The notes under the pieces: model-generated
Told to the model about the DNA's origin: nothing
Databases searched by the model: none
The model's input: the letters and a program-made list of their open reading frames with translations, nothing else
Origin: CAYYNP01 sp964472545
GTDB lineage: Bacteria > Planctomycetota > Planctomycetia > Pirellulales > Thermoguttaceae
Length of the DNA: 38,213 nucleotides
NCBI GenBank assembly: GCA_964472545.1
Contig: CAYYNP010000059.1
Location: 1-38,213 of the forward strand
Reading direction: 5' to 3'
Made by a program: the position numbers and the translations under genes
Part shown: positions 9,279 to 17,738 of the stretch, piece after piece
Layout: every line of letters starts with the position of its first letter
Position numbering within the stretch: the first letter of the stretch is position 1

Positions 9279-9440
9279 TCTACGTCCTCGTTGCGGAGAA
9301 AGCGGGCCGGGCGCATACGGCATCCCATCCTTTGACGAATGGGCACGGTCTTGGGTTCCTCGAAAATCATAGATCGCGAATCGTAGAACGCCCGGCTGCG
9401 GTTTGTTCGGGCGTCCTTCTCTTGGGCTCCACGGTCTTTT

Positions 9441-9456
9441 GGCGAATATTTTCGCT
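9441..9456 (+). promoter_or_regulatory. BlaI-type operator dyad 1
   Basis: GGCGAA-TATT-TTCGCT is a near-perfect inverted repeat upstream of the predicted -35 box. It shares the pattern RGCGAA-N4-TTCGCT with two further dyads. Its centre is 31 bp from the next one. Confidence 0.75.
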
Positions 9457-9464
9457 TTTCGGGG

Positions 9465-9492
9465 TTGCCTTGGCGAATTGTTTCGCTACAAT
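9465..9492 (+). promoter_or_regulatory. Promoter of the blaI-blaR1 operon
   Basis: TTGCCT (9465-9470) and TACAAT (9487-9492) are separated by 16 bp, giving a plausible sigma-70 promoter. Operator dyad 2 occupies the spacer. The expected start of transcription is near 9499, just before dyad 3. Confidence 0.6.
9472..9487 (+). promoter_or_regulatory. BlaI-type operator dyad 2, between -35 and -10
   Basis: GGCGAA-TTGT-TTCGCT lies in the promoter spacer and touches the first base of the -10 box. A repressor bound here would exclude RNA polymerase. Confidence 0.75.
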
Positions 9493-9500
9493 CCCGTCGC

Positions 9501-9520
9501 ATAGCGAAGATATTCGCTAT
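9501..9520 (+). promoter_or_regulatory. BlaI-type operator dyad 3, over the transcription start
   Basis: ATAGCGAA-GATA-TTCGCTAT is a perfect dyad with 8-bp arms. Its centre is exactly 31 bp from that of dyad 2. It lies between the promoter and the BlaI start codon at 9548. Confidence 0.8.
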
Positions 9521-9547
9521 TATCCTCCAACCGACCGGAGCCGAGCC

Positions 9548-9937
9548 ATGCCGCGTCCACCTTCTTCTCAGCCGACGGAAGTCGAGTTGCAGATTCTCCG
9601 CACACTTTGGGAACACGGGCCGTCGACGGCGCGTCAAATCCACGATCGGCCGGCCGAAGACCGCGACACGAACTACTCGACCACCGTCAAGATGCTCTCG
9701 GTGATGCTCGACAAACGGCTGGTCAAACGCGACGGAACGGTCCGCCCCCAGGTGTTTCGGCCCGCCGCCACGCAACAACGGACTCAGCGGCAGATGCTCA
9801 AGGACTTGATCCACAAGGCCTACGACGGCTCGGCGGGAAGCCTCGTGCTGCAAGCGCTGGCTTCCCAAAAGGCCTCTGCCGAAGAACTGGCCGAAATCCG
9901 ACGTTTGCGCGACGAACTCGAAGGAGGTGAGGAATGA
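9548..9937 (+). CDS. blaI: BlaI/MecI-family transcriptional repressor
   Basis: The 129-residue protein has an N-terminal winged helix of the penicillinase-repressor type (EVELQILRTLWEHGPSTARQ, then TNYSTTVKMLSVMLDKRLV). A C-terminal helical dimerisation part follows (MLKDLIHKAYDGSAGSLVLQ). The frame is open upstream to 9272, but ATG 9548 gives the standard family length and leaves the operators upstream. Its stop overlaps the start of the M56 peptidase gene (ATGA), so the two are translationally coupled. By family precedent it represses its own operon until the partner peptidase triggers its cleavage. The three dyads upstream are the likely binding sites. The effector is unlikely to be a beta-lactam, because the partner shows no recognisable penicillin-binding domain. 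Confidence 0.92.
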   Translation: MPRPPSSQPTEVELQILRTLWEHGPSTARQIHDRPAEDRDTNYSTTVKMLSVMLDKRLVKRDGTVRPQVFRPAATQQRTQRQMLKDLIHKAYDGSAGSLVLQALASQKASAEELAEIRRLRDELEGGEE

Positions 9938-12900
9938 ACGCCGTCACCACGATTCTCCATGCCGACTGGGCCGAACGAGTGGGATTGACGTTGCTGCATT
10001 CGCTGTGGCAGATTGCGGCGATCGTGGGGGCATATGCGATTGTTTCACTGCTGCTTCGGAATCGCTTGGCAAATGTGCGGTACCTACTCGGCTGTGTCGC
10101 GATGCTGGCGATGCTGGGACTTCCGATCGGAACCTACGTGCTGCTGCATGAATCCGCGCCCGCGACAACGGCCGCCAGCCCTGCGCCCGCCGTAGCTATG
10201 CCGGTTCTTGCCGCGGCGGAGCCATCGACTGAAACGCCGCTGCGGCCGGCCGCTGCCCCGATGGAGATCTCGGCCGCCGATGCGTCATCTCCGATCGCGG
10301 CGACCGATCCGACGTCGTCCGAGGTCGTTGCTGCTCCGGCCGAGGTGGTTCCCGCGGAACCGGTCACGGCCGATTTCCGATCGTCCGTGCGTCGCCGGCT
10401 GCCGTGGCTGACCGCCGCATGGCTGGCGGGAGTCCTGCTGCTCTCGTTTCGCCCGCTCTGGGGATGGCTGCACGTGCGCCGGTTGCAGCGCCGTGGGCTG
10501 TCGCCGCTCCCGGATCCCTTGCAGCAACTGGCAACTCGCATGCTGCATCGCCTCGGCGTCCGCCGGGCGGTTCGGTTCGCCCAGTCGGCGCGGGTCGAGG
10601 TGCCGACGATCGCGGGCTATCTGCGGCCGATGGTGCTGTTGCCCGCTACGGCGATCACGGGCCTCAGTGCCACCCAGCTCGAGTTGATTCTGGCCCACGA
10701 GTTGGCCCACGTTCGACGCCACGATTGCCTGGTGAACCTTGCGCAAACGGTGATCGAGGCGTTGCTCTTCTATCATCCCGGCATGTGGTGGATTTCCGGC
10801 CAGATCCGCAAGCAGCGCGAGAACTGCTGCGACGATATCGCCGTGGCCGTCGGCGGGAATCGCGCGAACTACGTCCACGCGCTGGCAAGGCTCGAAGAAC
10901 AGCGGTCGGCCCCTGCCGTGACCGCGCTGGCCGCTACGGGCGGATCGCTGCTGACCCGCGTACGCCGCTTGCTGGGCAAGCCGACGCACGAGTTTGGCTA
11001 CGGCAGCGCGGCAGCCTGGCTGGCCGGGCTGGTGGGCGTCGGACTGGTGGCGGCCGTGCTGGCCATGAATCGGCCCGCGGAGGCGACCGCCCACGAGGAG
11101 ACTGTCGCAGACTCCGCTGGGGACTCCGCTGAAGAGTCCGAGCCGCCGGCGGTCGAGACCGTTCCCGACCCCGACTTCAATCCGCTCTCGCTCGACGACG
11201 AGACGCTCATCAACCTGTTCCGCACGGGCAGCGTCTTGCGCCGCGTGGCGTTCGACTGCGAGTCGTACTATCGCGACCACGACCGTCTGCCCGCCGACGT
11301 GCCGGAGATGGCCATGCGATACGAACCGCGGAGCCGCGACAATATCGGCAAGGATCCGTTTGCCCCCGGCAAGAGGCTGCGTCTGGTTCTCGACCCGCGC
11401 GACGATCGTCTGGTGCAGGTGTGGAGCGTCGGCCCGGACGGCGACTGGGACGGGGGGCGCGAAATCGATTCGACCAGTGCCGAGCCACTCGACGGCGACG
11501 TGGGCGTCCAGATTCTGGTCGGCAACACGGATTGGCGCTGGCTGGCCGATGATACGATCTGCGATCGCCTTACCGGCAAGCGGCTGGCTCACTACTTGGC
11601 GGCCAAAGGGCCAAAGTTCCCCCAGCCGGAACTGAAAGACGACGGGCTGAGTTGGGGGCCGGTGGTCGACGGTCTGCAACTTGCGGTGGAATTGAAGGGG
11701 GGCAAGTTCGTCTACCATCTCGGCGAAACGATCGATCTGCGGTTTCACATCCGCAACGCCGCCGATTATGCGATCCAGGTAGGCCTGACCGTGCCCATGA
11801 AGCAGGGCTTGGGCGATCGCTCGGTCTTCATTTACGACGCCCAGGGCCAGCGGCTGAAGGGGGATTCTACCTGGATGTCCGGCACCGTGGGCACCAAACA
11901 GGTGACGCTCAAGCCGGGCGAATCGGCCTCGTACGAAAGCAGCGATCTCGCGTTTGTCGCGGCGGGCAAGCGGCCCGGCGTCGGTGCCGTGGGCCATTGG
12001 GTCGAAGCCAAGCCGGGTGTCCATGTCGTCGAGTTCAAGCAGGGTTTTCCGACCGGCATTGGCAGCCACCCTCGTCAGTGGAACGGCGCGCTTCAGACCG
12101 CGCCGATTGTGGTACAGATCGCCGAGCAGCCGAAGTTCGCCGTCCATCGCGTGATCGCCTATCGCAAACCGGGCAGCCGGCCGGGTACGACGGTGACGAC
12201 CCGCTTCCGCGACAGCGGCAACTCGGAACGCTTCGATTCGATGAAGCCGGATCGCTACCCGCTGGAGGATCTGGTCCTCGACGGCACGCCGATCATTGCC
12301 GACGGGGACGTCATCGCCTACGACTGGCGACGGCACGTCATCCGGCTCGAACCGGCCGCGTATGAGCGTTTCGCCAAGGCGGTCAAACCGAGCGTGCGGG
12401 GAGTGCCGTTTGTCGTGCAGTCGGGGGGGCAGCCGGTCTATCTCGGGGCATTTTGGACGGGCGCTTCGTCTTACATGGCCGACATGCCGACGATCTCGCT
12501 GGATCGGTTCGGCGAGGCCCTGCCGGAGAACGACCCACACCACCTGCCCGCAGGCGCCATTCGCATCGAGAACACGCGCGTGCTCCAAGCGGGAGAGTTG
12601 CCCACCGATCCGCGCCAGAATGGGCGATTATATCGGGCCCTGCAAGCGGCCGGAAAACTCCTCGACCTGCGCAGCGGCGAGCCGCCTTGGGGCGACCCGG
12701 TGAAAGAGGTTCAATCGCGGCTTCAAGCGGGCGTGTTTCGCAACGGCGTGCAGCGGCTGAGCTTCGACCTACGCAACGGCTCGCAAGACCTCTCGGTCGA
12801 ACTCGCCCCCGGCGGATTGCCGCCGGAGATTCTCATCGACAACGTGCCGTATCGATGGGCAGGCCGGATTGCCGGCGCGATGCCCGTCTGCAAGCCCGGC

Positions 12901-13128
12901 CAACACGTCGCCGGGGCCCACCTCGCACTGGACGAGAACTGGACGGCGATCAAGAGCGTCAGCGGGCCGAAGACCCTGCAACTGAAGCCGGGCAAACACA
13001 CGGTCCAGGCGATCGTCTACGCCGCCGCCAAGGACGCGGAGGATAGCGGCCAGAAGACCCGCGTGCTGAGCAACCCGGTAGAGTTCGACGTTGCCGCCGA
13101 GCCGACGGGGCCGGGCGACGGGCCCTAG
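9934..13128 (+). CDS. BlaR1-like M56 membrane metallopeptidase with large non-classical C-terminal sensor region
   Basis: The 1064-residue membrane protein has TM segments at about 12-37, 49-70, 150-175 and 350-372. The zinc site HELAH is at 255-259, with the downstream E in RENCCDD typical of M56 (BlaR1/MecR1) peptidases. An Ala/Pro-rich linker lies at about 75-135. After the last TM comes an extracytoplasmic part of about 690 residues. It contains a type II pseudopilin-like stretch (CESYYRDHDRLP to GPDGDWDGG, about 445-515) and beta-rich domains (for example GETIDLRFHIRNA). I see no class D beta-lactamase-like sensor. The ribosome binding site AAGGAGGTGA is near ideal. The gene overlaps blaI by four bases and probably senses an envelope signal, then cleaves BlaI. 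The C-terminal fusion is common in planctomycete M56 proteins, but its ligand is unknown to me. Confidence 0.88.
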   Translation: MNAVTTILHADWAERVGLTLLHSLWQIAAIVGAYAIVSLLLRNRLANVRYLLGCVAMLAMLGLPIGTYVLLHESAPATTAASPAPAVAMPVLAAAEPSTETPLRPAAAPMEISAADASSPIAATDPTSSEVVAAPAEVVPAEPVTADFRSSVRRRLPWLTAAWLAGVLLLSFRPLWGWLHVRRLQRRGLSPLPDPLQQLATRMLHRLGVRRAVRFAQSARVEVPTIAGYLRPMVLLPATAITGLSATQLELILAHELAHVRRHDCLVNLAQTVIEALLFYHPGMWWISGQIRKQRENCCDDIAVAVGGNRANYVHALARLEEQRSAPAVTALAATGGSLLTRVRRLLGKPTHEFGYGSAAAWLAGLVGVGLVAAVLAMNRPAEATAHEETVADSAGDSAEESEPPAVETVPDPDFNPLSLDDETLINLFRTGSVLRRVAFDCESYYRDHDRLPADVPEMAMRYEPRSRDNIGKDPFAPGKRLRLVLDPRDDRLVQVWSVGPDGDWDGGREIDSTSAEPLDGDVGVQILVGNTDWRWLADDTICDRLTGKRLAHYLAAKGPKFPQPELKDDGLSWGPVVDGLQLAVELKGGKFVYHLGETIDLRFHIRNAADYAIQVGLTVPMKQGLGDRSVFIYDAQGQRLKGDSTWMSGTVGTKQVTLKPGESASYESSDLAFVAAGKRPGVGAVGHWVEAKPGVHVVEFKQGFPTGIGSHPRQWNGALQTAPIVVQIAEQPKFAVHRVIAYRKPGSRPGTTVTTRFRDSGNSERFDSMKPDRYPLEDLVLDGTPIIADGDVIAYDWRRHVIRLEPAAYERFAKAVKPSVRGVPFVVQSGGQPVYLGAFWTGASSYMADMPTISLDRFGEALPENDPHHLPAGAIRIENTRVLQAGELPTDPRQNGRLYRALQAAGKLLDLRSGEPPWGDPVKEVQSRLQAGVFRNGVQRLSFDLRNGSQDLSVELAPGGLPPEILIDNVPYRWAGRIAGAMPVCKPGQHVAGAHLALDENWTAIKSVSGPKTLQLKPGKHTVQAIVYAAAKDAEDSGQKTRVLSNPVEFDVAAEPTGPGDGP

Positions 13129-13233
13129 CCGATGCCCGTCGACTGAGATCGGCGTGCCCTACACCTCGGAGACCAACACGCGAAACTCGTGCCGCCGCCG
13201 CGCAACGGCACCGGGCTTGCCAAGACCGAACGG

Positions 13234-15105
13234 TTACCCGACCCCTGGCCCGCGACCATTTCGCGTCCGAGGGTCTTCGCGGCAGGGCTTGCCGGCTTGG
13301 TACAACTCGAGGCGGGCACGTAGTCTCGCCGCCATTTCTTCGTCATCTCGACCCATATCCAAGGCCTTCGTTTGCCACTTGACCGCCAGATCGAAATCTC
13401 CGATTTCGGCATAGGCGGCGGCGAGCGTGTCCAGGTAGTCTGGATGGCCCCATTCAATCGCTCGACACGCCAATACCGCCAGCTCGACGGCCCGTTCCCC
13501 GTCGCGATGTCTTTCAACGGGGCAGGTGGCGTGAAGCCTCGCCAGGCGATTGTAGGCCAACGGAACCTCGGCAAGCCGTATTGCCTCGGTCCAGTCGGCG
13601 CTGGCTTTGTCCAAATCCCCGCTGCACGCGTAGGCGTGGCCCCGCCCGGTATGCGCCATCGGGGCGGTCTTCGGGTCCAACCGAATCGCCTCGCTCCAAT
13701 CGCCGATGGAGTTGTCGAAATCACCTTTCTCGTGATAGGCCTCGGCCCGCGCGGCAAAGGGCGTCGCGCCGGTCGGATCGAGCCGAATCGCTTCGGTGTA
13801 GTCGGCGATTGCCATGTCGTATTTGCTCATGCGTGAATAGGCAACGCCCCGGCCGATGTAGGCGTGGACTAAGGTCGGATCGAGCCGTATTGCCTCATTG
13901 AAGTCCGATATGGCGTTGCCGTCCTCCTCCTTCTTGAAGTAGGTCATGGCGCGGCTGAAGTAGGCGATGGCTACGGTCGGATCGAGCCGAATGGCCTCCG
14001 TACAGTCCGCATGGGCCCTTTCGTTCAGGCCCATCTTGCTGTAGGTGGCGGCGCGGGCGGCATAGGCCTCAGCCAAGGTTGGCTCAAGTAGAATCGCCTC
14101 CGTGTAGTCGGCAATAGCCTTGCCGTGATCGCCATTGTAATGGTGAGCCACGGCGCGGATGAAGTGTAATGAGGCCGACTGTCCTGGCGATAACCGGAGC
14201 AGTTTGGTCGCGTCGGCGATGGCCTTGTCGTACTCGCCGTTTTCGAAATAGGCCGTATAGCGGCCGTGGTACGCAAAGACGGCGAGCCTTGGGTTCAACT
14301 CGATCACCTTGCTGAAGGCGGCAATGGCGAAATCGAAATCCCCTTGATTTAGCTGCCTCACGCCGAACTTCAGCATGTTGAATGCTTCGCTGCCGTCGTC
14401 ATTGGGAAGCTCAGGTATGGGGAATTGTGGAGGCCGGGGCGAAGGTGGAGGTGGCGGAGGTGGAAGACTTGAACGGCGATGGGAAGCGATCTCCGGCTTT
14501 GGGGAAACCGATGTCGGCGTCGTCGCGTTGTCTGACCAGTCGGCCGTGGTGGTTGCCCCATCGACGCTTGCCCGTGGTGGCGATGGTTCGTCGCCGCCGC
14601 GCATCGCCAGGCTGCCGAGGATGAAGATCAGCAGCACGACCGGCACGGACACCCCAATGCCGAGCATCCAACGCAGCCGGTAGTCCGGCTGTCCGGGAGC
14701 AGGGTGGGAACGGAGCGTCGTCAGGGGCTCCGCCGGCTGCTGCTGCGGATGCTCCACGTCGAACTCGTCCCACAGGTCGGTGGACGTCAACGGCTGGCCA
14801 AGATCGGGCGCGGCCGCGGCCCGTGCCGACCGGCGCTGATGCTCCGCTCGATAGCAGCTTCGGTGGTAGTGTTGTCCCTTGGCGTCCTTGACTCGATCCG
14901 GATCGGCCGAGAAGTCGTGGCCACACAGGCGACAGGTTTCCGGCCGGGCATCGCTCGGGGTGTCCCGGGCCGGCGCGCTGCCGCCCGGGCGACTTGGCAG
15001 CCGGTTGATTGTGCCACAATCCGGGCACTTTACCCGCCGTCCGGCGTAACGGTCGTTCGACCGCAACTCCTTGCTACACGCCTGGCAACTCACGCAAACA
15101 CTCAT
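13234..15105 (-). CDS. Zinc-ribbon, membrane-anchored TPR protein
   Basis: This is a 623-residue protein. Residues 1-35 form a zinc ribbon (C7, C10, C27, C30). A second Cys/His cluster lies at 58-84 (CRLCG, HYHRSC). One TM segment is at about 146-167, followed by a Pro-rich linker with a run of prolines near 220-235. About ten tandem TPR units then fill 250-600; their repeated signature is A-x-A-DxTEAIRLDPT. The start at 15105 is favoured by GGGAGGAC upstream; the 12 in-frame codons before it are not needed. TPR arrays mediate protein-protein contacts, so this is probably a scaffold. It ends 105 bp from the convergent M56 gene and lies downstream of the zf-TFIIB-like gene (80 bp gap). Confidence 0.88.
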   Translation of the reverse strand: MSVCVSCQACSKELRSNDRYAGRRVKCPDCGTINRLPSRPGGSAPARDTPSDARPETCRLCGHDFSADPDRVKDAKGQHYHRSCYRAEHQRRSARAAAAPDLGQPLTSTDLWDEFDVEHPQQQPAEPLTTLRSHPAPGQPDYRLRWMLGIGVSVPVVLLIFILGSLAMRGGDEPSPPRASVDGATTTADWSDNATTPTSVSPKPEIASHRRSSLPPPPPPPSPRPPQFPIPELPNDDGSEAFNMLKFGVRQLNQGDFDFAIAAFSKVIELNPRLAVFAYHGRYTAYFENGEYDKAIADATKLLRLSPGQSASLHFIRAVAHHYNGDHGKAIADYTEAILLEPTLAEAYAARAATYSKMGLNERAHADCTEAIRLDPTVAIAYFSRAMTYFKKEEDGNAISDFNEAIRLDPTLVHAYIGRGVAYSRMSKYDMAIADYTEAIRLDPTGATPFAARAEAYHEKGDFDNSIGDWSEAIRLDPKTAPMAHTGRGHAYACSGDLDKASADWTEAIRLAEVPLAYNRLARLHATCPVERHRDGERAVELAVLACRAIEWGHPDYLDTLAAAYAEIGDFDLAVKWQTKALDMGRDDEEMAARLRARLELYQAGKPCREDPRTRNGRGPGVG

Positions 15106-15185
15106 GGTACTGTCCTCCCGGTCCCGATTGCGCGGGGGCAACGGAACTCACCATGTTGCCGCTATCGTTAGTCCTTCCACGCTGC

Positions 15186-15629
15186 TTATGCCGGAGTTTT
15201 GCTACCAATCCTCCGCACGGCCAACCAGATTCGCTGCCAGGCGTTGAGCTTCTTTCCTGCGCTCGCCTGCTGCGTCAGGTCGTCGTGAACTCCGTCGGCA
15301 ACATGCACGACGCGCTGCAACTCGTCACCGTCGAGCCAGAAACCCTCACACTTGGGGCAACGGTCGACGATGAGTTCCTGCTGCTGCCGAAAACTCACCG
15401 GAGCAAGCGGCAACTTGCAGCGGGGGCAGCCGACCTGCCGGTGATCTCCTTCCACTTCGTGGAATGGGTGGTCTTCGATGTTCACCCAGATGCTCCCGTC
15501 GAGGCGGTCGAGTTCTCCCTTATCGAACCATATCCCTCGACAGTCCCGGCAGACGTCCAAGGCCTCGAAGCAGTATTGCTCTTCTAGGCCCGTTTCCCTC
15601 AGTTCGGACGGACAGACTGGACATCTCAT
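15186..15629 (-). CDS. zf-TFIIB-like double zinc-ribbon protein
   Basis: The 147-residue cytoplasmic protein has two zinc ribbons of the zf-TFIIB type. The first has CPVC near the N-terminus and CRDCRGIWFDKGELDRL. The second has CPRC and CPKCEGFWLDGDELQRV. The GxWxDxGEL/DEL signature after each second CxxC is diagnostic of the family. ATG 15629 is preceded by GGGAGGAG at a spacing of about nine; an upstream ATG adds 20 Arg/Trp-rich residues that do not belong to the fold. Function is unknown; nucleic-acid or protein binding is assumed for the family. It may be co-transcribed with the TPR gene. Confidence 0.85.
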   Translation of the reverse strand: MRCPVCPSELRETGLEEQYCFEALDVCRDCRGIWFDKGELDRLDGSIWVNIEDHPFHEVEGDHRQVGCPRCKLPLAPVSFRQQQELIVDRCPKCEGFWLDGDELQRVVHVADGVHDDLTQQASAGKKLNAWQRIWLAVRRIGSKTPA

Positions 15630-15866
15630 GGCAGTGCTCCTCCCTCTCCACGCTCGGCGGAGATTCTGCAGCCAGCGGTTCCACGGCAAATCCCAGGAAG
15701 CCCGATGCCGGGCGAATCGAGAGTATTATAGTCATTATTGTGACAGTGACAATAGGCGCAATACGCCGAGAGGGGCCGCCGAATGAGCCTGCGGGGTGGA
15801 TAGCGTATCCCCCCAAAGGGTTCAGTGCTCCGGCTGCTGGCGTCGGGTTTCAAGCGAAAAGGCCCA

Positions 15867-16802
15867 CTACCACGGAGTAAACCGCAGCCCGAAGATCGCC
15901 AGCAACTGCACGCCCAGCAGGATCAACGCCGGCAACAGAAACGGCTCGAAGTGGTCGATCACTTGCGGCTGCTTCGAGCGGATCTCGACCTTCTTCATCT
16001 GGTCGATGCGGTCGAAGACGACGTCGAGCGCTTGCGGCGTGAGTGCCGTGAAGAGTTGGCCGCCGGTTTGTCGGGCGATGTTGATCAGCGCGGGATCGGG
16101 GCCTTCGTTGCGCAGCGAGACGGCGAAGACCACGATGCCGTGGCGGCGGAGCTTGGCAATCAGGGGGCGCTCGGCGCCGTTCTTGGTGTCTTCGCCCTCG
16201 CCGTCGGTGAGTACGATGATCATCCGGTCGCCTTCGTCGTGTTGGCTCAAGGGGTCGATCGCGCCGTTGAGCGCCTTGGCGATGTAGGTGAAGCCCCAGA
16301 GATAGTCGGGGAAGGCGTCCGGCACGATGAACGGCCGGGCCAGGCGGATCGCCTCGGTGTCTTGAGTGAGCGGCACCCAGTGGATGAACTGGCGGGAGAA
16401 GATCGTCAGCCCAAAGGAGTCGCCCTCGCGGACGGTGAGAAACTTGTCGATCGCGTCGTTGGCGCCGTCGTAGCGGGTGTAGGGCTCTTCGCCGTCTTGC
16501 GGGCCGTAGGGCTCGAACATGCTGGTCGAGGCGTCCAACACGATCTGGATGTTCGACAGCTTGCGTTCGGTCTTCGGCGGAGCAAAGGCCAGCGGCCGGG
16601 CCAAGAGGATGATCGCCAGCGCCAGCAACGTGGCCGGCAGGCAGTTGGCCGTGCGAACCAGCCCACCGAGCAGCCACCCGCGACGTTGCCGTACGTGGTC
16701 GAACGGCATCACCAGCGGCCGGCCCTTGCGGACCCACTCCCAGAAGACCATCGTCACCGGGATCACCAGCAACACGATCAGTTGTGGATGGGCGAAGGTC
16801 AT
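15867..16802 (-). CDS. VWA-domain membrane protein, BatA/BatB-like
   Basis: The 311-residue protein has two N-terminal TM segments (about 7-22 and 52-73), a von Willebrand A domain with a complete MIDAS (DASTS at 90-94, and TDGEGED later), and a C-terminal TM segment (FLLPALILLGVQLLAIFGL). This is the BatA/BatB topology, in which the metal-binding domain faces the periplasm. Its start overlaps the stop of the preceding gene (ATGA), and it is the last gene of the operon. Bat-type proteins act with MoxR ATPases and DUF58 proteins in envelope stress tolerance or protein maturation; the role here is inferred from that context. Confidence 0.9.
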   Translation of the reverse strand: MTFAHPQLIVLLVIPVTMVFWEWVRKGRPLVMPFDHVRQRRGWLLGGLVRTANCLPATLLALAIILLARPLAFAPPKTERKLSNIQIVLDASTSMFEPYGPQDGEEPYTRYDGANDAIDKFLTVREGDSFGLTIFSRQFIHWVPLTQDTEAIRLARPFIVPDAFPDYLWGFTYIAKALNGAIDPLSQHDEGDRMIIVLTDGEGEDTKNGAERPLIAKLRRHGIVVFAVSLRNEGPDPALINIARQTGGQLFTALTPQALDVVFDRIDQMKKVEIRSKQPQVIDHFEPFLLPALILLGVQLLAIFGLRFTPW

Positions 16803-17713
16803 GATGCGGGCGATGCTTGCGGGCGGTTGTCTTTGGCGCGAGCGTGTCCGTTGCCGGCGGCGGCGGTCAAGTCACGCAGCAACTCTTCGGTGGTGACGTC
16901 GTTGGCCGGGGCGTGCAGCCAGCGCTGGAGTTTCTCGTAGGCCGAGCCCAACTCGTTGCTTTGGCGGATGCGGCGACAGGCGGCGGCCATCCGCTGCGCG
17001 TTCAAGTCGAGTCGTTCCTGCCATGCGGTCAACAGCAGCAACTCCAGCCGGGCCTTCTCCTCGACGCTCAAATCGCGGTCTGCCAACGCAGCCAGATATC
17101 GGGCGATCCGTTCGGCCAACGTCGGTTCCGGCGGTTCCGGCTTCGCCGGCGGGGGGCGCTTCGCACGGCCGACAAAGATCAACCCCGCCAGCCACAGCCC
17201 CCAGAAGACGCCCAGCCCGGCCAGCGTCTCGTAGTATCCGTGCCAGATGTGTACGCCGACGTCTTCCATCTCGCGAATGCGGGTTTCGATGTCTTTGGTC
17301 AGGCTGGTCAGCCCCCGCACGCGGAACTTCGGCAGATCGTCGATCGGCCGGCCGTCGGCCGAGGTGAGATAATCGGTCAGCTCGAACTCGCCCGGCAGGT
17401 TCACCACGTAGCGGACGTCGTAGATCCGCACGTCGCCTCGCAAGGCTTCGTCGGCGATACGGACGTTGATCGACGCCCCGCGGCGATACGGCCGGGCGAC
17501 CAGCCGCGGCCCGCCGTAGCGGATGATCACGGCCTCCTCGACCCCCAACGGCACGTCGCCCTCGGCCGGCGGTCTTGGCGGCGGACCGGGACGCCAAGGA
17601 GCCACGACGACGAGCACCACGGCCGCCGCAATCGCACCGCACACAACCCAGGCCGCGATCAGCCACCGTGGCGAGGTGGTCTGGTGATCGGGGTGGGCTG
17701 GGGGCGTGTTCAT
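16799..17713 (-). CDS. Two-TM protein of the MoxR/VWA operon
   Basis: The 304-residue protein has a TM segment at about 17-38 and another near 165-182 (GVFWGLWLAGLIFVG). The loop of about 125 residues between them is beta-rich and presumably periplasmic. The C-terminal 120 residues are helical and cytoplasmic (LAERIARYLAALADRDLSVE onward). This resembles the DUF4381-like or BatD-related small partners that sit between DUF58 and VWA genes in such operons, but no family assignment is certain. The ribosome binding site is weak. It follows DUF58 by 25 bp and overlaps the downstream VWA gene by four bases, so coupled translation is likely. Confidence 0.72.
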   Translation of the reverse strand: MNTPPAHPDHQTTSPRWLIAAWVVCGAIAAAVVLVVVAPWRPGPPPRPPAEGDVPLGVEEAVIIRYGGPRLVARPYRRGASINVRIADEALRGDVRIYDVRYVVNLPGEFELTDYLTSADGRPIDDLPKFRVRGLTSLTKDIETRIREMEDVGVHIWHGYYETLAGLGVFWGLWLAGLIFVGRAKRPPPAKPEPPEPTLAERIARYLAALADRDLSVEEKARLELLLLTAWQERLDLNAQRMAAACRRIRQSNELGSAYEKLQRWLHAPANDVTTEELLRDLTAAAGNGHARAKDNRPQASPAS

Positions 17714-17738
17714 GTGGATTACGTGTGACTTGCGCCGT

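Noticed and set aside
10285..12588. A 767-codon open frame antisense to the M56 gene
   Set aside because: It is Arg/His/Gly-rich shadow sequence without domain signatures. The plus-strand frame has HELAH, TM segments and an ideal ribosome binding site.
9548..13128. A beta-lactam resistance system
   Set aside because: BlaI and the M56 peptidase are present, but there is no beta-lactamase gene nearby and no penicillin-binding sensor motif was seen.
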